The translations under genes were made by a program, and so were the position numbers. Below are positions 1-10,942 of a stretch of 64,000 nucleotides of DNA, one piece after another. The notes below the pieces were generated by a model. It had not been told where the DNA came from, did no database searches, and was given only the letters and a program-made list of their open reading frames with translations. Every line of letters starts with the position of its first letter. The first letter of the stretch is position 1. The stretch lies in assembly GCA_947311845.1 (NCBI GenBank), contig CAMZMU010000020.1, positions 42,005,363-42,069,362 on the forward strand, in the 5' to 3' direction. The DNA comes from Poa pratensis. Taxonomy: Eukaryota > Streptophyta > Magnoliopsida > Poales > Poaceae.

Positions 1-3000
1 AAGGCTAGCTCAAACCAAAGTAAACACACAGCGGAAAGCAAATGATACAGTGAGCCCATCATCTTCATGTGCCACAGGCAAGCATGTTGGTTGTAGACTC
101 GAAACCCTGTCGCAACCTCACTCATCGTCTGACGGACCTGCAACGGTGAGTTACAGCCCAACTATATGGGTCAGCACAATTGAATTGTGATGGCAAGATG
201 ACACTTATGTGGATATAAATGGCAACCTATATTCTACATGAATATTTGGCTAAGTGGAGTTTGAGGCTGGTTTGCATAAAGCCAGTTTCATCCTATCATT
301 TGTAAAACAATTTTCATCTTAGACAAAGAGTACCACTGATTGACATCAGTGAACACCTTTGACAACTACTCACAACAAGCACCACCGATAGACATCAGTG
401 AGCTCCCAAACCCTTGTTCACCCTCAAATTTTAATTTAGAAATTGGGATGAGGAGATCTTCAACAGCTTCCCGGTCTAGTTGCTCAAAATTGTCCATAAC
501 CGGGGACACGGCTAAGTATACTTAGTTTTAACTCTCGAGAGGGTGTGCACTTTCACCACAAGACCCAATCATTCCCTCCTCCATTGCAACCAATTATGAA
601 ATGGAAAAGAGAAGACTGAGACGAGATATTTCGGAAGAACTTTCCCATCCCATACCGGCCTGACGCGCTTCACCTATAAACCTCTACCACCACCTGTCAA
701 GCCGGGATGAGTCCGCTCAACTTACTCCATCAAGACAGAGCCCATATGACATGTGGCTGCACTAGAAGCTACTGAACAAGGAGAGTCTACAATCTCTTTA
801 AGCCTGGGTGACTTTCCACAATTGTGCACTTCCACCAAGGGCAAATTACCATAGACATGAACCATAGACATGGACCCCCTGAGTAGTCACCCACCATGGT
901 TCTCCAACCAGCACCCAGGTAGTTCATTGATTAGTTATTAGTTTCCATCACTATCCAACTAATCAAAACATTTTCCATAGCATGACTATACTAAGTTTCA
1001 TACTACAAAGTTCTGGGTGGGGGATGGCTACACACTAATAGGAGCATAGCATAGTATAATATTCAGTAACAAGCCTATCATGCATACTACTGAAAACACT
1101 AAGTGCATAGTAGTAAAAAGTAGTAGGACTTTTATGGTGTCACTTGCCTTGGCCAACTGAAGAGTTGAAGTTACACTCTTCACAACACGTAAAGCTCTCC
1201 GTACAATCTAAACATAGAGATAACACAATCATAAACAAACAATTCAACAACATCATTGCATACAAAAGCAAACATGCACATCAAGGTCTTCACGAAACTT
1301 TGGTCGAGGTTCAACACTTAATTCATTATGCAAAAAGAATTAATGTGATTGGGTTTAGGGTTTTCCATTTTGTTTAAAAGTTGGTCGAGCAATTATGTAT
1401 GAACATCATGGATGTCATATATAATTTGTTGTGGTGTTCTATGGGTTCTAGAAGGTTGATCTTTGATCAAAATGGTCACATAAGGCATTTTGTAAATGGT
1501 TTAACACATTTTAAAATAAGGATTTTTGCAACACAATCTTTTTAGAAAGATCTTAAACACAAACCTTAATAATTTGAGTTGACGAATGATTCTAAAATAT
1601 GGGTTTTGTTCTCTCTGGTCAGAGGCAACTATTTGGGTCACTTTTCAAAAAGAAACCATATTAAAATAATTTATATGATTTAAATTCTATCCAAAATACT
1701 CCAATTGAGTATCTGGTTTTAAAATTGTTTTAAAAGTATTCAAAAATATTTCTAAAAGTAACTAAGCTATTCTACAGAACCTAAGGTTTCCAAAAATATT
1801 TTATTTGCAAATTTTGGACTTGTAAAATTAAAGTTATGCTAAATATACTTAAATCTCTCATTTGTAATTTGAATGATTTAAACTTCGGCAAAACAGAACA
1901 CTAATAGTTCTAAAAGATTCTACAAGTCCAGAGCTTTTCAAAAATATAAAGTTTGCTAAATTTGGCCAAACCAATAAAAAGTTGTGATGGTTTGAAGTTG
2001 CAGGGGTTTTCTGCAAAACTGCTAAATTAAAACAAATCGGGATAATTCTCAGAAAATCCCGGGCTACGTGGCTGTTTCCTATTGGTCCGTACCGATTCGC
2101 TAAAATAATCTAATCTTGACCGTTCCCTACGGATCGGACGGCTCAGGGCTAGGGTTCTCACCGGGCGGCAATGGAGGTCGCCGGAGATGGCGTAGACGGC
2201 GGCGCAGCGCTCCGGTGATCGACGGCGTCGACGTTTCCGTGCTGCTCCGGCCTCGTGAGGAGGTCCGCGACGTGCAGCACAACGCGGCGAGGACGATGGT
2301 GAGGTCGTCGTCGTCGATCTCTTCCTGGGACGGCGGCGCGACGCGGATGGAGCGGTGCGGACGCCGGCGACGCGGCCGTGCTCGAATTCGTCGATGCCGC
2401 TGCAGAAAAATTCGAGGAAGGGGTCAGTGGGGTGCGCCATGACACGGGGAGAAGGATGGTGAGGGACTCGGGCTCCGGTGCTCGCTCACTTCGCCGGAAA
2501 GGGAGGAAGGCGGCGGCGGCAGTGGCGTACTCCGGCGAGCGATTTCGCGGCCTGGGGGCGCGGATGGTTCGGGGGTGGGGGCAAATGGACGAGATGGTGC
2601 TGGGGATTTAAAGGCGGGGGTCGGGGCGCTCCTGCGGGTCGTGGGCGAGTGGGGGGGAGCGCGCGAGGTGGAGGTGGTCGTGGGCGCAGCCATGGACGGT
2701 TGGGGAAGAAGACCCTGACAGGTGGGTCCCACCTGTCTGTGAGAGCGAGGACGCGCGTGGGCTGCGTTAGCTGCTGCGCGGGCGGTAGGTTAGGTTTTGG
2801 GCCGGCTCAGCTGGCCCGTTAACTTTGTTTTTTTTTGTTCTGTTTTCTTTTTCTTTTCTGTTTTCTTATTTCTTTTATAACTTTTGTTTTACAAATCCAA
2901 ATCCATTCAAACCCATTTCTATAGATTTGAAAAATCCAAACCTTTCTCTTAAAACCTTCCAATATACTTTTCCAAACATTTTTAAATTTGAAATTTCAAA

Positions 3001-3630
3001 ATAATGTATAAAGGTTTTATGTATACCTTTATGTCATTTTCAAAATAGATTTCTATAACTTCCTTTTGAACACAAATTCAACCAAAGAAACATAGTAAGA
3101 GTAATATCATTCAACATGATAGACTCAACAAAACAATTTGGTTCATAGTATTTTTATTTACAAAGAGTTTGATAAAAACACATTAAATACAAATAATCAT
3201 TTGAAGTATCAAATAGATGTTTTACTTTAAAATCCTTAAATCTTAAAAAAATAGGAGGTAAGGAATATTTAAAATATATTTCAAAATCAGATTTCAAAAA
3301 TATTGTATAATTATTTTGTTAAATTTTGAAAATGGGTTTTAAGAAAATCATTTGTGGTTTTAAAGGAAATCAAGGAGATTTACCACAAATACATATTTTG
3401 AAAAAGACTTACCAAGAATCATTTCAAAATCATATGAAGAGTTAAAACCAATTTTTGAAAAAAAAATAGAGTATGTTCAAATAACCCAAAACCATTTATA
3501 AATAGGGATTATTAAGAAATTGGAAGTAATATATTGGATTCCACTTCAACTTCGTGTAATTTATTTTATTCAAACAAAAGTTTCAATTTTTAGTGATTTT
3601 TAAAACATTCCAAAAATCTGGGATGTTACA
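1..3630 (-). mobile_element. Giant LARD/Tekay-like LTR, cut off by the window start
   Basis: The right edge ends in GGGATGTTACA at 3630, directly against retrotransposon gag coding sequence. Read on the minus strand this is an LTR start (TGTAACATCCC), like the ends of the two larger LTRs at 25615-30537 and 56738-60789. The order of parts also matches those copies: an AT-rich left half with short chromosomal-looking text, a GC-rich island at about 2110-2830, then AT-rich sequence up to the terminus. The other LTR end (TGTGAGGACCCC type) is not in view. The motif 'cagcggaaa' near 30 resembles a block about 150 bp inside the other copies, so little is probably missing. No credible coding region; the short ORFs at 340-525 and 1144-1377 have no recognisable domain. 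Orientation and lineage are inferred. Confidence 0.6.
2110..2830. other. GC-rich island inside the giant LTR
   Basis: An abrupt GC-rich block with dense CpG lies between AT-rich flanks. Islands in the same relative position occur at about 28650-29290 and 59230-60070. Several overlapping ORFs are open on both strands here, as expected of stop-poor GC-rich sequence. None shows a domain, and their arginine-, serine- and proline-rich translations look like composition artefacts. In minus-strand elements the island would lie in the promoter/leader part of the LTR, so a transcription-start role is plausible but not shown. Confidence 0.5.
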
Positions 3631-4571
3631 CCATGCAGCATTTCTTATCAGGTTTGAGTGTTAGTATCAAGCGAATTGTGCGTCATCACCAATATGGAGA
3701 TGTACAAGATTTATTGCATCAAGCACGTGAGGCTGAATTACAGTTGGCCGAAGATGCCAAGTATGCGCCTCGTTCTTCCTATGGCCGAGGTAGTTTTACA
3801 CCACGGACTACACCTAGTGCTGTGACGCCTAGTTCTATTCCTAGTTTTCGTGGTACTGCACCCTCCAAATCAGTTTCGGTTGCCCCTCCTGCTAAACCAT
3901 CCCCGCAGCCTGCAGAGAGTGGTACGGATTCTACTAATTCCACAGCCCGCACACGTGATAAGAACTGCCATACGTGTGGAGGCAAGGGTCACTTCAAGCG
4001 TGAATGTCCAAATAAAAAGGTGATGTTGACCAATGAGGATACAGGAGAATATGAGAGTGGTGATGAGGCTGATCCGAATTTTGAACTTGTGGAGGAAGGC
4101 GAGGATCGTTTGCATTATGCGTATGCTACACGATTGCCATCCATTGTTTGCACACCTAGAAAATTGAGTGTTACACCTTGTCCTGCGGAACAGCGCTGCA
4201 ATTTGTTTCAAACAAGAGCTGTTGTTGGTAATGGTAGGTCGTGCAAAGTGATCATTGATGGTGGCAGCTGCCACAATTTGGCTAGTAAAGAGCTTTGTCA
4301 AAAACTGAATCTGAAATATTTGCCGCACCCACACCCATACTACATCCAGTGGTTGAGAGATAGTGGGGAGATGAAGATCAATCACATAGTGCGCATCGAG
4401 TTTCAGATTGGCCCATATAAGGACACCGTGGAGTGTGATGTAGTTCCAATGACGGTGTGCCATTTGTTGTTGGGACGTCCCTGGCAGTATGATCGTGATG
4501 TACGTCACAATGGGAGAACCAACACTTACCAGCTCAATTGGGAAGGCAAGGAGATTCTTTTGCAACTTTGA
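3631..4571 (+). pseudogene. gag C-terminal half with zinc knuckle, plus protease (element 1)
   Basis: The reading frame opens inside the capsid region (motif RIVRHHQYGDVQDLLHQA), passes a serine/proline-rich linker, a CCHC zinc knuckle [14 protein letters not shown] at about 3967-4008, an acidic stretch, and an aspartic-protease-like domain. The active-site motif is [10 protein letters not shown] and the C-terminal motif LLLGRPWQYDRD. These are the nucleocapsid and maturation-protease parts of a CRM-type Gag-Pol, which act in the virus-like particle. The methionine at 3633 is not a natural start; upstream gag is cut off by the giant LTR. The frame is lost near 4560, where coding continues in another frame. 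Confidence 0.75.
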
Positions 4572-5560
4572 CACCACAAGATATTGTAAATGACTCTCAT
4601 CAAAAGGTTGAGGTTCACCGTGAGGATGAGCGTGAGAGATTAGCTAGTAGAGAGACTCCACCTTCGGTGAGTGAGAGCCACAAGCCAAATTCGAGTGGTA
4701 AAAAGAAAAGTGAGGGAGAGAAAAAGTTAGTCATGTTAGCCACCAAATCTGATTTGAGAGAGTTTAGTGAGGATCCTACTCTAGTACCTCTTGTACTTAT
4801 GTGCAAGGGCAAAATTCTAGTTTCTAATGACATGACCCCTATTCCTCTTGGTGTTTCTAATGTGTTACAGGATTTCGAGGACGTTTTTCCCGACGCGGTA
4901 CCGGCTGGTTTGCCACCTTTGCGAGGCATAGAACATCAAATTGATCTGATTCCAGGAGCTTCTTTGCCGAACCGAGCCCCTACCGTACCAATCCTGACGA
5001 GACGAAGGAAATTCAGCGACAAGTACAAGAACTTCTGGACAAAGGGTATATTCGTGTAAGCTTAAGTCCTTGTGCTGTTCCTGTTATTTTAGTTCCTAAG
5101 AAAGATGGTACATGGCGCATGTGTGTAGATTGTAGAGCAATTAATAACATCACTAGTCATTATCGTCACCCTATTCCACGCTTGGATGACATGTTAGATG
5201 AATTAATGGTGCTGCTATTTTCTCTAAAATTGATTTGCGTAGTGGTTATCATCAAATTAGGATGAAAGAAGGAGATGAATGGAAAACTGCCTTTAAAACA
5301 AAATTCGGTTTATATGAGTGGTTAGTGATGCCTTTTGGTTTAAGTAATGCACCTAGTACTTTCATGCGATTAATGAATCATGTTTTGAGGCATTTCATTG
5401 GAAAATTTGTGGTAGTATATTTTGATGACATATTAATTTATAGCCACAACGAAACTGAACATATTGCTCATATTCGACAAGTTTTGCAAGTGCTGCGTGA
5501 CAATAAGCTTTATGGTAATCTTAAAAATGCGCATTTTGCAAAGACAAGGTCTTTCTAGGA
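4572..5560 (+). pseudogene. protease-RT linker and reverse transcriptase (element 1), frameshifted
   Basis: The linker carries the family motif DFEDVFPDAVPAGLPPLRG, then RT begins around NRAP at about 4970. The frame is lost near 4980 and again near 5205 (a base missing in the codons for DELSGAA). It recovers in the RT palm with [31 protein letters not shown] and the catalytic [10 protein letters not shown] at about 5415-5445. It is lost once more near 5525. The enzyme would copy element RNA to DNA, but this copy cannot make an intact protein. Confidence 0.75.
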
Positions 5561-6205
5561 TTTGTTGTTTCTAAGCATGGGGTCGAGGTAGATGAATCTA
5601 AAATTGAAGCAATTAAAAATTGGCCTACCCCCATGAATCTGAGTCAATTACGAAGCTTTCTTGGTCTTGCTGGTTTTTATAGACGCTTTGTGCGAGACTT
5701 TAGCACTATTGCTGCAGCCTTGAATGATCTTACTAAAAAAGGTGTTGCATTTGTCTGGGGCGCTGCCCAAGATGCTGCATTTGATGAATAGAAACGTTGT
5801 TTGATTTCTGCACCTTTGCTTATGCTTCCTAATTTCAATAAGAAATTTGATGTTGAATGTGATGCTAGTGGCATTGGAATAGGAGGTGTGTCGATGCAAG
5901 AGGGAAAACCAATTGCATATTTTTCTGAAAAATTGAATGGTGCACAATTGAACTATCTTGTTTATGATAAAGAATTGCATGCGCTTGTTCGTGCTCTTGA
6001 GGTTCGGCAACATTATATGTCGCCAAAAGAATTTATCATACATTCTGATCATGAGGCTTTGAAATTTTTGAAGTGCCAAAATAATCTTAATAAACGTCAT
6101 GCTAAATGGGTTGAATTCATTGAATCTTTCCCATACATTATTAAGTATAAGAAGGGTCAAGAAAACGTTGTTGCTGATGCACTCTCTAGGAAATACATGC
6201 TTTAG
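5561..6205 (+). pseudogene. RT connection and RNase H (element 1)
   Basis: Coding resumes with VVSKHGVEVDESKIEAI and [16 protein letters not shown] (RT thumb/connection), followed by an in-frame TAG near 5788. RNase H follows with [27 protein letters not shown] and [13 protein letters not shown], then [18 protein letters not shown] at 6203-6205 closes the frame where the family normally continues into integrase. The acidic residues of the RNase H core are still recognisable. Confidence 0.72.
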
Positions 6206-7620
6206 ACACACCTTGATGTTCAAGTTCCGGGTTTAGAGAGTTTGCGTGATTTATATGCTAATGATACTGATTTTTCCATGCCTTTTGCTAAGTGTTCTGA
6301 TGTGAAAGCTTGGGAAAAATACCATATGCATGATGGATACTTGTTTAGAGCTAACAAATTATGTGTACCAGAATCATCTCTGCGTTTGTTGTTATTGCAG
6401 GAATCACATGGCGGCGGCTTGATGGGACACTTTGGACGTGAGAAGACGTTGCTGATGTTGGCTGATCACTTTTATTGGCCACGAATGAGGCGTGATGTGG
6501 ACAGGTTTGTTAAGCGTTGTATCACTTGCAACAAGGCAAAGTCCAAACTGAAGCCTCATTGTTTGTATACTCCTCTTCCTGCACCTACAACTCCATGGGA
6601 GGACATAAGCATGGATTTCGTGTTAGGCTTGCCTAGAACCAGGAGATGACATGATTCGATTTTTGTGGTAGTGGATCGTTTTTCTAAGATGTCACATTTT
6701 ATTGCCTGCCACAAAAGCGACGATGCGTCGCATATTGCTAACCTGTTTTTCAGGGAGATCGTGCGCATACATGGTGTACCCAAGACGATCGTTTTTTACC
6801 GTAATGTGAAGTTCATGAGCTACTTCTGGAAGACACTTTGGGGCAAGCTGGGAACGAAGCTGCTGTTTAGTACCACTTGTCATCCCCAAACTGATGGTCG
6901 GACGGAGGTGGTGAACCGCACACTTTCGGCGTTGCTGTGGACAATGGTCAAGAAAAATCTGCGCGTGTGGGAGGAGTGTTTGCCGCATGTGGAGTTTGCA
7001 TATAACAGGGCGGTACACTCGACCACGCAATTGTGTCCGTTTGAGGTGGTCTATGGTTTTAAACCCATTACACCACTTGATTTGCTGCCGCTTCCAATTC
7101 AAGAACGTGTCAACATGGAGGCACTGAAGCGAGCAGATTTTCTAAGGAAAATACATGAGAGAACTAAAGAAGCTATCGAGAAGAAAGGGAAGTACAATGC
7201 TGATCGTGTTAACAAGAAAAGAAAGGAGGTGATTTTTCAGCCCGGCGACATGGTTTGGGTGCACTTTCGCAAGGACAGATTTCCTGTTCAGCGCAAGTCT
7301 AAATTGATGCCACGTGGTGATGGTCCTTTCAAGGTTCTTGCCAAGATAAATGATAATGCATACAAGATAGATCTTCCTACAACTGAGTTTGGCGTGAGTA
7401 ATATGTTTAATGTTGCTGATTTGACGCCATTTGCTGGAGAAGACCTGACGCGTCGAGGACGACGCCTTTTCAAGGGGGGGGGAGGATGATGAGGACATCC
7501 CTAGTTCTTTACCATCTTCTCCTATTAATGATGTTGCTGTACAAGACAAAGCTAATGAAGTAAGGATTGGACCAATGACAAGGGCTCGAACCAAGTTACT
7601 TGAGCAATAGGTGAACTCAC
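6206..7620 (+). pseudogene. integrase with LTR-encoded tail (element 1), catalytic Asp lost
   Basis: The zinc-binding region (ending [14 protein letters not shown]) and core domain ([12 protein letters not shown]) are clear. The frame stops at 6647-6649, just after LGLPRTRR, and resumes from about 6660. The second catalytic Asp block, VSDRDVKF in intact relatives, reads VFYRNVKF here, so the DDE triad is broken. The third block ([10 protein letters not shown]) survives. The C-terminal part ([32 protein letters not shown]) runs to the G-tract at 7471. A length change there shifts the frame, and the tail (GPMTRARTKLLEQ, then a TAG) lies inside the 3' LTR. Confidence 0.75.
7471..7486 (+). other. 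polypurine tract of element 1
   Basis: A C-A-A-G(n)-A-G-G-A purine run sits immediately before the LTR start TGATGAGG. It is the expected primer for plus-strand DNA synthesis. Confidence 0.75.
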
Positions 7621-8407
7621 TCTTAGTTGAATATGATGTTTGTGTTAATGAGAATTTTATACTGCCTAAGTCTATGCATTTATGTATGATCAGGTTTGTT
7701 AATAACACAAGCATTGGAGGAGGAGACGAGCTACAGCAAGGAGAAGGACATCCACTCATTTCCAATATCAGCAAGTGCGCGAGGAGGAGAGGGAGGCCGG
7801 CGCACCAGGGCAATGAAGGAAATCGCACATTTGCACGTCAGGGGGATCAAGTGGCGCACTAGGACATAATGAAGATGATATTAGTCTAAGGTGCAACGCA
7901 AGAGGCCTGCGTGCCATGTTTAGGCCGAACCCGCCATGGGTCGGTTTGTATCAGTCTGAGTCGAACAAGGTTTGGGTTCAGGCCCGAATTGAGTCCTAGT
8001 TTCGGCCAGCCCCTTTAAATAGCCAAGGGCAGCGCCATAGAGAGGTAGACCACGTTTAAAGATAAACCCTAGATCGAATTGCTTGAAGCTTTCATCTATT
8101 TTCGAGTTCCTCTGTGTTGCGCTCAGGAATGCAACCTCTCCACTGTGTTGCGCTCTGGAGATTATCGTTACCAAAGTTTGAGTGTGATATGTTGTTCCAC
8201 TGGGAATTAGTAGATTGCAAAAACCGCTTCGTGGTCGGCGGCTACGTTGCAACTAGTGTGAGGTGTTGCGAATATCCATTGGGTTGAAGAGCTGTTGCAT
8301 TGGGAACAAGGGAGCAGCCGGAGAGTTCGTCGGAATCTCGCAAGTTCTCTTTCCCCATCATCCATCTATCCACCGCTCACTGAGAAGATCGGGCCTCCCC
8401 CATATCA
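7487..8407 (+). repeat. 3' LTR of element 1 (TGATGAGG...ATATCA)
   Basis: It starts right after the polypurine tract and is about 921 bp long. The inverted LTR of the composite element (15912-16807) starts with the same TGATGAGGACATCCC and has a similar end (CCCCTTATCA there, CCCCATATCA here). The first part encodes the integrase tail. A possible TATA-like 'tttaaatagcc' lies near 8013. Flank after the end is cttac; the left partner of this target duplication is outside the window. Confidence 0.72.
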
Positions 8408-9144
8408 CTTACCTTTCTTGTATTTGATTACAAAGGTAAAAGAGTCAATGAACTCAGCCCACTTAGCATGTCTTTTTTTCAAATTTGTTTGACTTTTCCA
8501 ATATTTCAAGGATTCATGGTCGGAATGAATGACAAACTCCTTAGGACGAAGGTAGTGTTGCCACACATCCAAAACACGAACCAAAGCAAACAATTCTTTG
8601 TCATAAATGGAATAATTCAAATGAGCTCCATCTAGTTTCTCACTGTGGTATGCAATGGGTCTACCATTTTGCATAAGCACTCCACCAATGCCCAATCCAC
8701 TTGCATCACATTCAATCTCAAATGTCTTAGAGAAAGGAGTGGTGCTTCGGTTAACAACCGTTTGAGCTCATTGAAGGCAAAATCATGTGCGTTGCCCCAA
8801 ATGAAAGGTACATTTTTCTTTGTAAGTTCATGGAGAGGGCAAGCAATTGTGGAAAAATCCTTGATGAACCGGCGGTAAAATCCGGCAAAACGAAGAAAAC
8901 GTCTCAATTCTTCTAGTGACATCGGAAAAGGCCAAGTCCGAATTGCTTATATCTTTCCTTCATCAACTTCAACTCCATCCGAAGAGACAACAAAACCCAA
9001 GAAAACAAGCTTTTTGGTGGCAAATGTGCACTTTGAAAGATTGGCATAAAGCTTTTCATTGCGAAGAACAAATAAAACTTGAGCAACATGAGAAGTGTGC
9101 TCTTACAAAGATTTGCTATAGATAAGGATGTCGTCAAAGTATAC
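8408..9144 (-). pseudogene. RT C-terminal part and RNase H of element 2
   Basis: Read from 9144 leftwards, the first codons are the second half of the catalytic [10 protein letters not shown] motif. Then come the RT thumb (MSLEELRRFLRFAGFYRRFIKDF), RNase H ([40 protein letters not shown]) and VIKYKKGK, where element 1 interrupts. Frame changes occur near 8920 and between 8632 and 8695. The N-terminal RT half lies 26 kb away, after the Tat insertion. Confidence 0.75.
9140..9144. other. target-site duplication of the Tat element, left copy (tatac)
   Basis: tatac directly precedes the LTR terminus TGTCGTGTC at 9145 and is repeated at 35475-35479 after the other LTR. This proves one integration event spanning 9145-35474. 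Confidence 0.88.
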
Positions 9145-10048
9145 TGTCGTGTCTCGTTGCACGGACACCGGGAGTATAGGATACCCCCTTTTAGGTTCGG
9201 CACGGGGCGCGAAGGAGGCTGAGAATCGTCTTCTGGGCGGAGTCTAGATCAAGCTCTCCTCTCCACGATCAAAGCATGCAACCAAAGGGACACAAAGAGC
9301 TACCCAGGTTCAGGCCGCCCGGAGGCTAAAAGCCCTACTCCTGCATGTCTGGATTGATGAGTTCTTCATAGTGTGGCTTACAATGGAACCTCCCGGTCAG
9401 GGTACCCGGAAGGGTTTTGGCTGGAGGTAGAAGAAGGACAGATCCTGACCCGGAGGAGATCACCTTCCTCTCTACCTGCGGTTCTAGCTTGTGTTCGTCC
9501 TTGGTTCGACCTCTCCTCCTCCGTGCCTTGGTCCTCCTTTTATAGGCTAAGGGGTTGCCACAGGGTCACGTGAGGGGGTGAGGGACCTTCGGGGTGAAGG
9601 ACCCTCCTCATCTAGTTTAGGGGGAGACGTGGCCTCTCCTCAGCCTAGCGTCTCCTTTGGGTTAGGTGGGAGCGTCCGCCTTGGGGTGGACAGGAGCTGA
9701 CACCACCACGGGACGTGCTTCCCGCCCGCGCTGCCTTCGCCTTGCTTCCCAAGTCTTCTGCGGTGAGGTGGAGTGCTTATCCACAGGACGTAGGGAAGTA
9801 CCCGAGAGGGAGCCTGGCCTCCTGCCGGGAACTCGGGCTCTCGGGTCCTTCCTGGCCTTCTTGCTTGATTCGGGGACCCGGAAGGTCCCCAGGACCGGAG
9901 CCCTTAGTCGACGTAGGCCATGCGTGTCTTGACGGTGAACCCGCCAGCTTGACTTGAGTCTTGGTCTTGTCCATCTTCATCTTGGGCCCACATGGGGTGG
10001 ACCCACTTTGGCAGTACTAGGGGAACCCCATGTTCCACTGTTGCGACA
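9145..10048 (-). repeat. 3' LTR of the Tat element (left copy, 904 bp)
   Basis: On the minus strand it starts TGTCGCAACAG and ends GAGACACGACA. It aligns with 34544-35474 except for scattered substitutions and one deletion of about 27 bp near 9476, where the right copy has extra sequence after 'ctctacct'. A TATA-like 'cttttatagg' at about 9535 is shared by both copies. Short ORFs inside are not considered genes. Confidence 0.88.
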
Positions 10049-10064
10049 GTAGCCCCCGGGCATG
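10049..10064 (-). other. polypurine tract of the Tat element
   Basis: The plus strand reads gtagcccccgggcatg right after the LTR. On the minus strand this is a G-rich run GCCCGGGGGCTAC ending at the LTR boundary, the expected plus-strand primer site. Confidence 0.6.
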
Positions 10065-10270
10065 GTCCCGGCGGCTCTTGCTCCAGCTGCCGGGGCCATG
10101 GCCTAAAGATAGGTCAAAGTGGGTCCCGGGCACCTGGTCTTCCTGCTCTGCTTCACTGATGGCCTTGAAGGTCTTGGAGTTACTCCGCTCGGGGGAATAA
10201 CTGCGGGGGCCCCCTCGATTCCCACTAACGGAAGAACCGAGGAGACGCTTGACAGAGGCACCGCCGTGGC

Positions 10271-10277
10271 TATAAAA
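10271..10277 (+). promoter_or_regulatory. TATA box of the B3-domain gene
   Basis: A canonical plant TATAAAA in GC-rich context lies 84 bp upstream of the ATG at 10355, with a pyrimidine-rich stretch (cttcttcctt) about 35-40 bp downstream of the box where transcription would start. It is on the strand opposite to the element's gag-pol. Confidence 0.6.
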
Positions 10278-10354
10278 GCGAGGCGCACCCCTGGCCTTTT
10301 CGTTCATCTTCTTCCTTAGTCCAACTCCAGGCCTCCCACAAGCTGCCAGCGCCA

Positions 10355-10942
10355 ATGGCGAGAGCGAGGAGAGGAGTTGGGCGCCCTCGTACTTCTTCAG
10401 CTGCTGCGGAGAGTGGCCCCTCCACTCGTGGTCGAGCTGTTCCGCGAGGTCGTGGGATTCGCGGTCGCGGCGGCCGTGGAGGCCGCGGCACCGCTGCTCC
10501 CCTTCCTAGGAGCATGGTTCATACCAGCTTCGCGCCGTTCGAGTTCGTCGTGGATCTGAACCGCAGGCCTCGCAGCCGGCTTCTCCTGCCGGATTCCTTC
10601 GCGATGGCGACGGAGGACATCGGACCCTCCGGCTTCTGGCTGCAGGTGGAAGGCTGCCCCAATGGCCCCTCCTGGGCCATGGCGGAGCGCACCACTGAAG
10701 GCGCCATGCTTCTGGGTCCGGGGTGGAAGTCGTTCTCCCGTGCCCGCCGCCTGTCCAGGGGGCAGTGCTTGGTGTTCCGGTACGACGGAGATGCTACGCT
10801 CTCCGTGAAGATCTTCGGTGTCGATGGCGGACGCGTGGAGTGCTGCATGGAGAGCAGCAGCGGCAGCTCGAGCTCCTACGACGAGGATGAAGATGAGGAA
10901 AACTCATCTGACATCAAGGTCGAGGGGAGCTCGTCTTCCTGA
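10355..10942 (+). CDS. B3 DNA-binding-domain protein carried antisense in the Tat element
   Basis: An open frame of 195 codons with a TATA box 84 bp upstream. Residues 1-50 are basic, with RGR/RGG repeats and an AT-hook-like GRPR. Residues about 60-158 match the plant B3 fold, REM-like: FEFVVDLNRR, LLLPDSF, GFWLQVEG, then GPGWKSFSRARRLSRG and CLVFRYDGDATLSVKIFG. The last 30 residues are Ser- and Asp/Glu-rich, like an acidic activation tail. B3 domains bind DNA, so a nuclear DNA-binding role is expected. It lies between integrase and the 3' LTR, antisense to gag-pol, in the place where Tat elements often carry extra ORFs. The frame is intact. The likely source is capture of a host B3 gene; an old lineage-specific gene is the alternative. 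Function is inferred from the fold only. Confidence 0.72.
   Translation: MARARRGVGRPRTSSAAAESGPSTRGRAVPRGRGIRGRGGRGGRGTAAPLPRSMVHTSFAPFEFVVDLNRRPRSRLLLPDSFAMATEDIGPSGFWLQVEGCPNGPSWAMAERTTEGAMLLGPGWKSFSRARRLSRGQCLVFRYDGDATLSVKIFGVDGGRVECCMESSSGSSSSYDEDEDEENSSDIKVEGSSSS

Larger units (their letters stand above)
3631..8407 (+). mobile_element. CRM-like Ty3/gypsy element 1, 5'-truncated, decayed
   Basis: The order gag zinc knuckle, protease, reverse transcriptase, RNase H, integrase, polypurine tract, LTR is visible on the plus strand. The CRM assignment rests on the RNase H motif around [17 protein letters not shown] and on an integrase tail that continues into the LTR. The 5' LTR and start of gag are missing because the giant LTR ending at 3630 interrupts gag. 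The 3' LTR ends at 8407 in ATATCA; the next base resumes minus-strand RNase H sequence of another CRM-like element, so this copy is nested in element 2. At least three frameshifts and four in-frame stops show that it is dead. Confidence 0.8.

Noticed and set aside
340..1377. Short ORFs of 61 and 77 codons near the window start
   Set aside because: No domain, AT-rich LTR context, and nothing comparable is open in the homologous LTRs.
2027..2822. Several overlapping ORFs on both strands, up to 137 codons
   Set aside because: All lie in a CpG-rich island of an LTR. Their translations are Arg/Ser/Pro-rich and overlap one another, and no domain is visible, which is what GC-rich non-coding DNA gives.
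9666..9980. ORFs inside the Tat LTR on both strands
   Set aside because: They overlap each other, and the second LTR shows frame-changing differences (compare 34979-35384). No domain.
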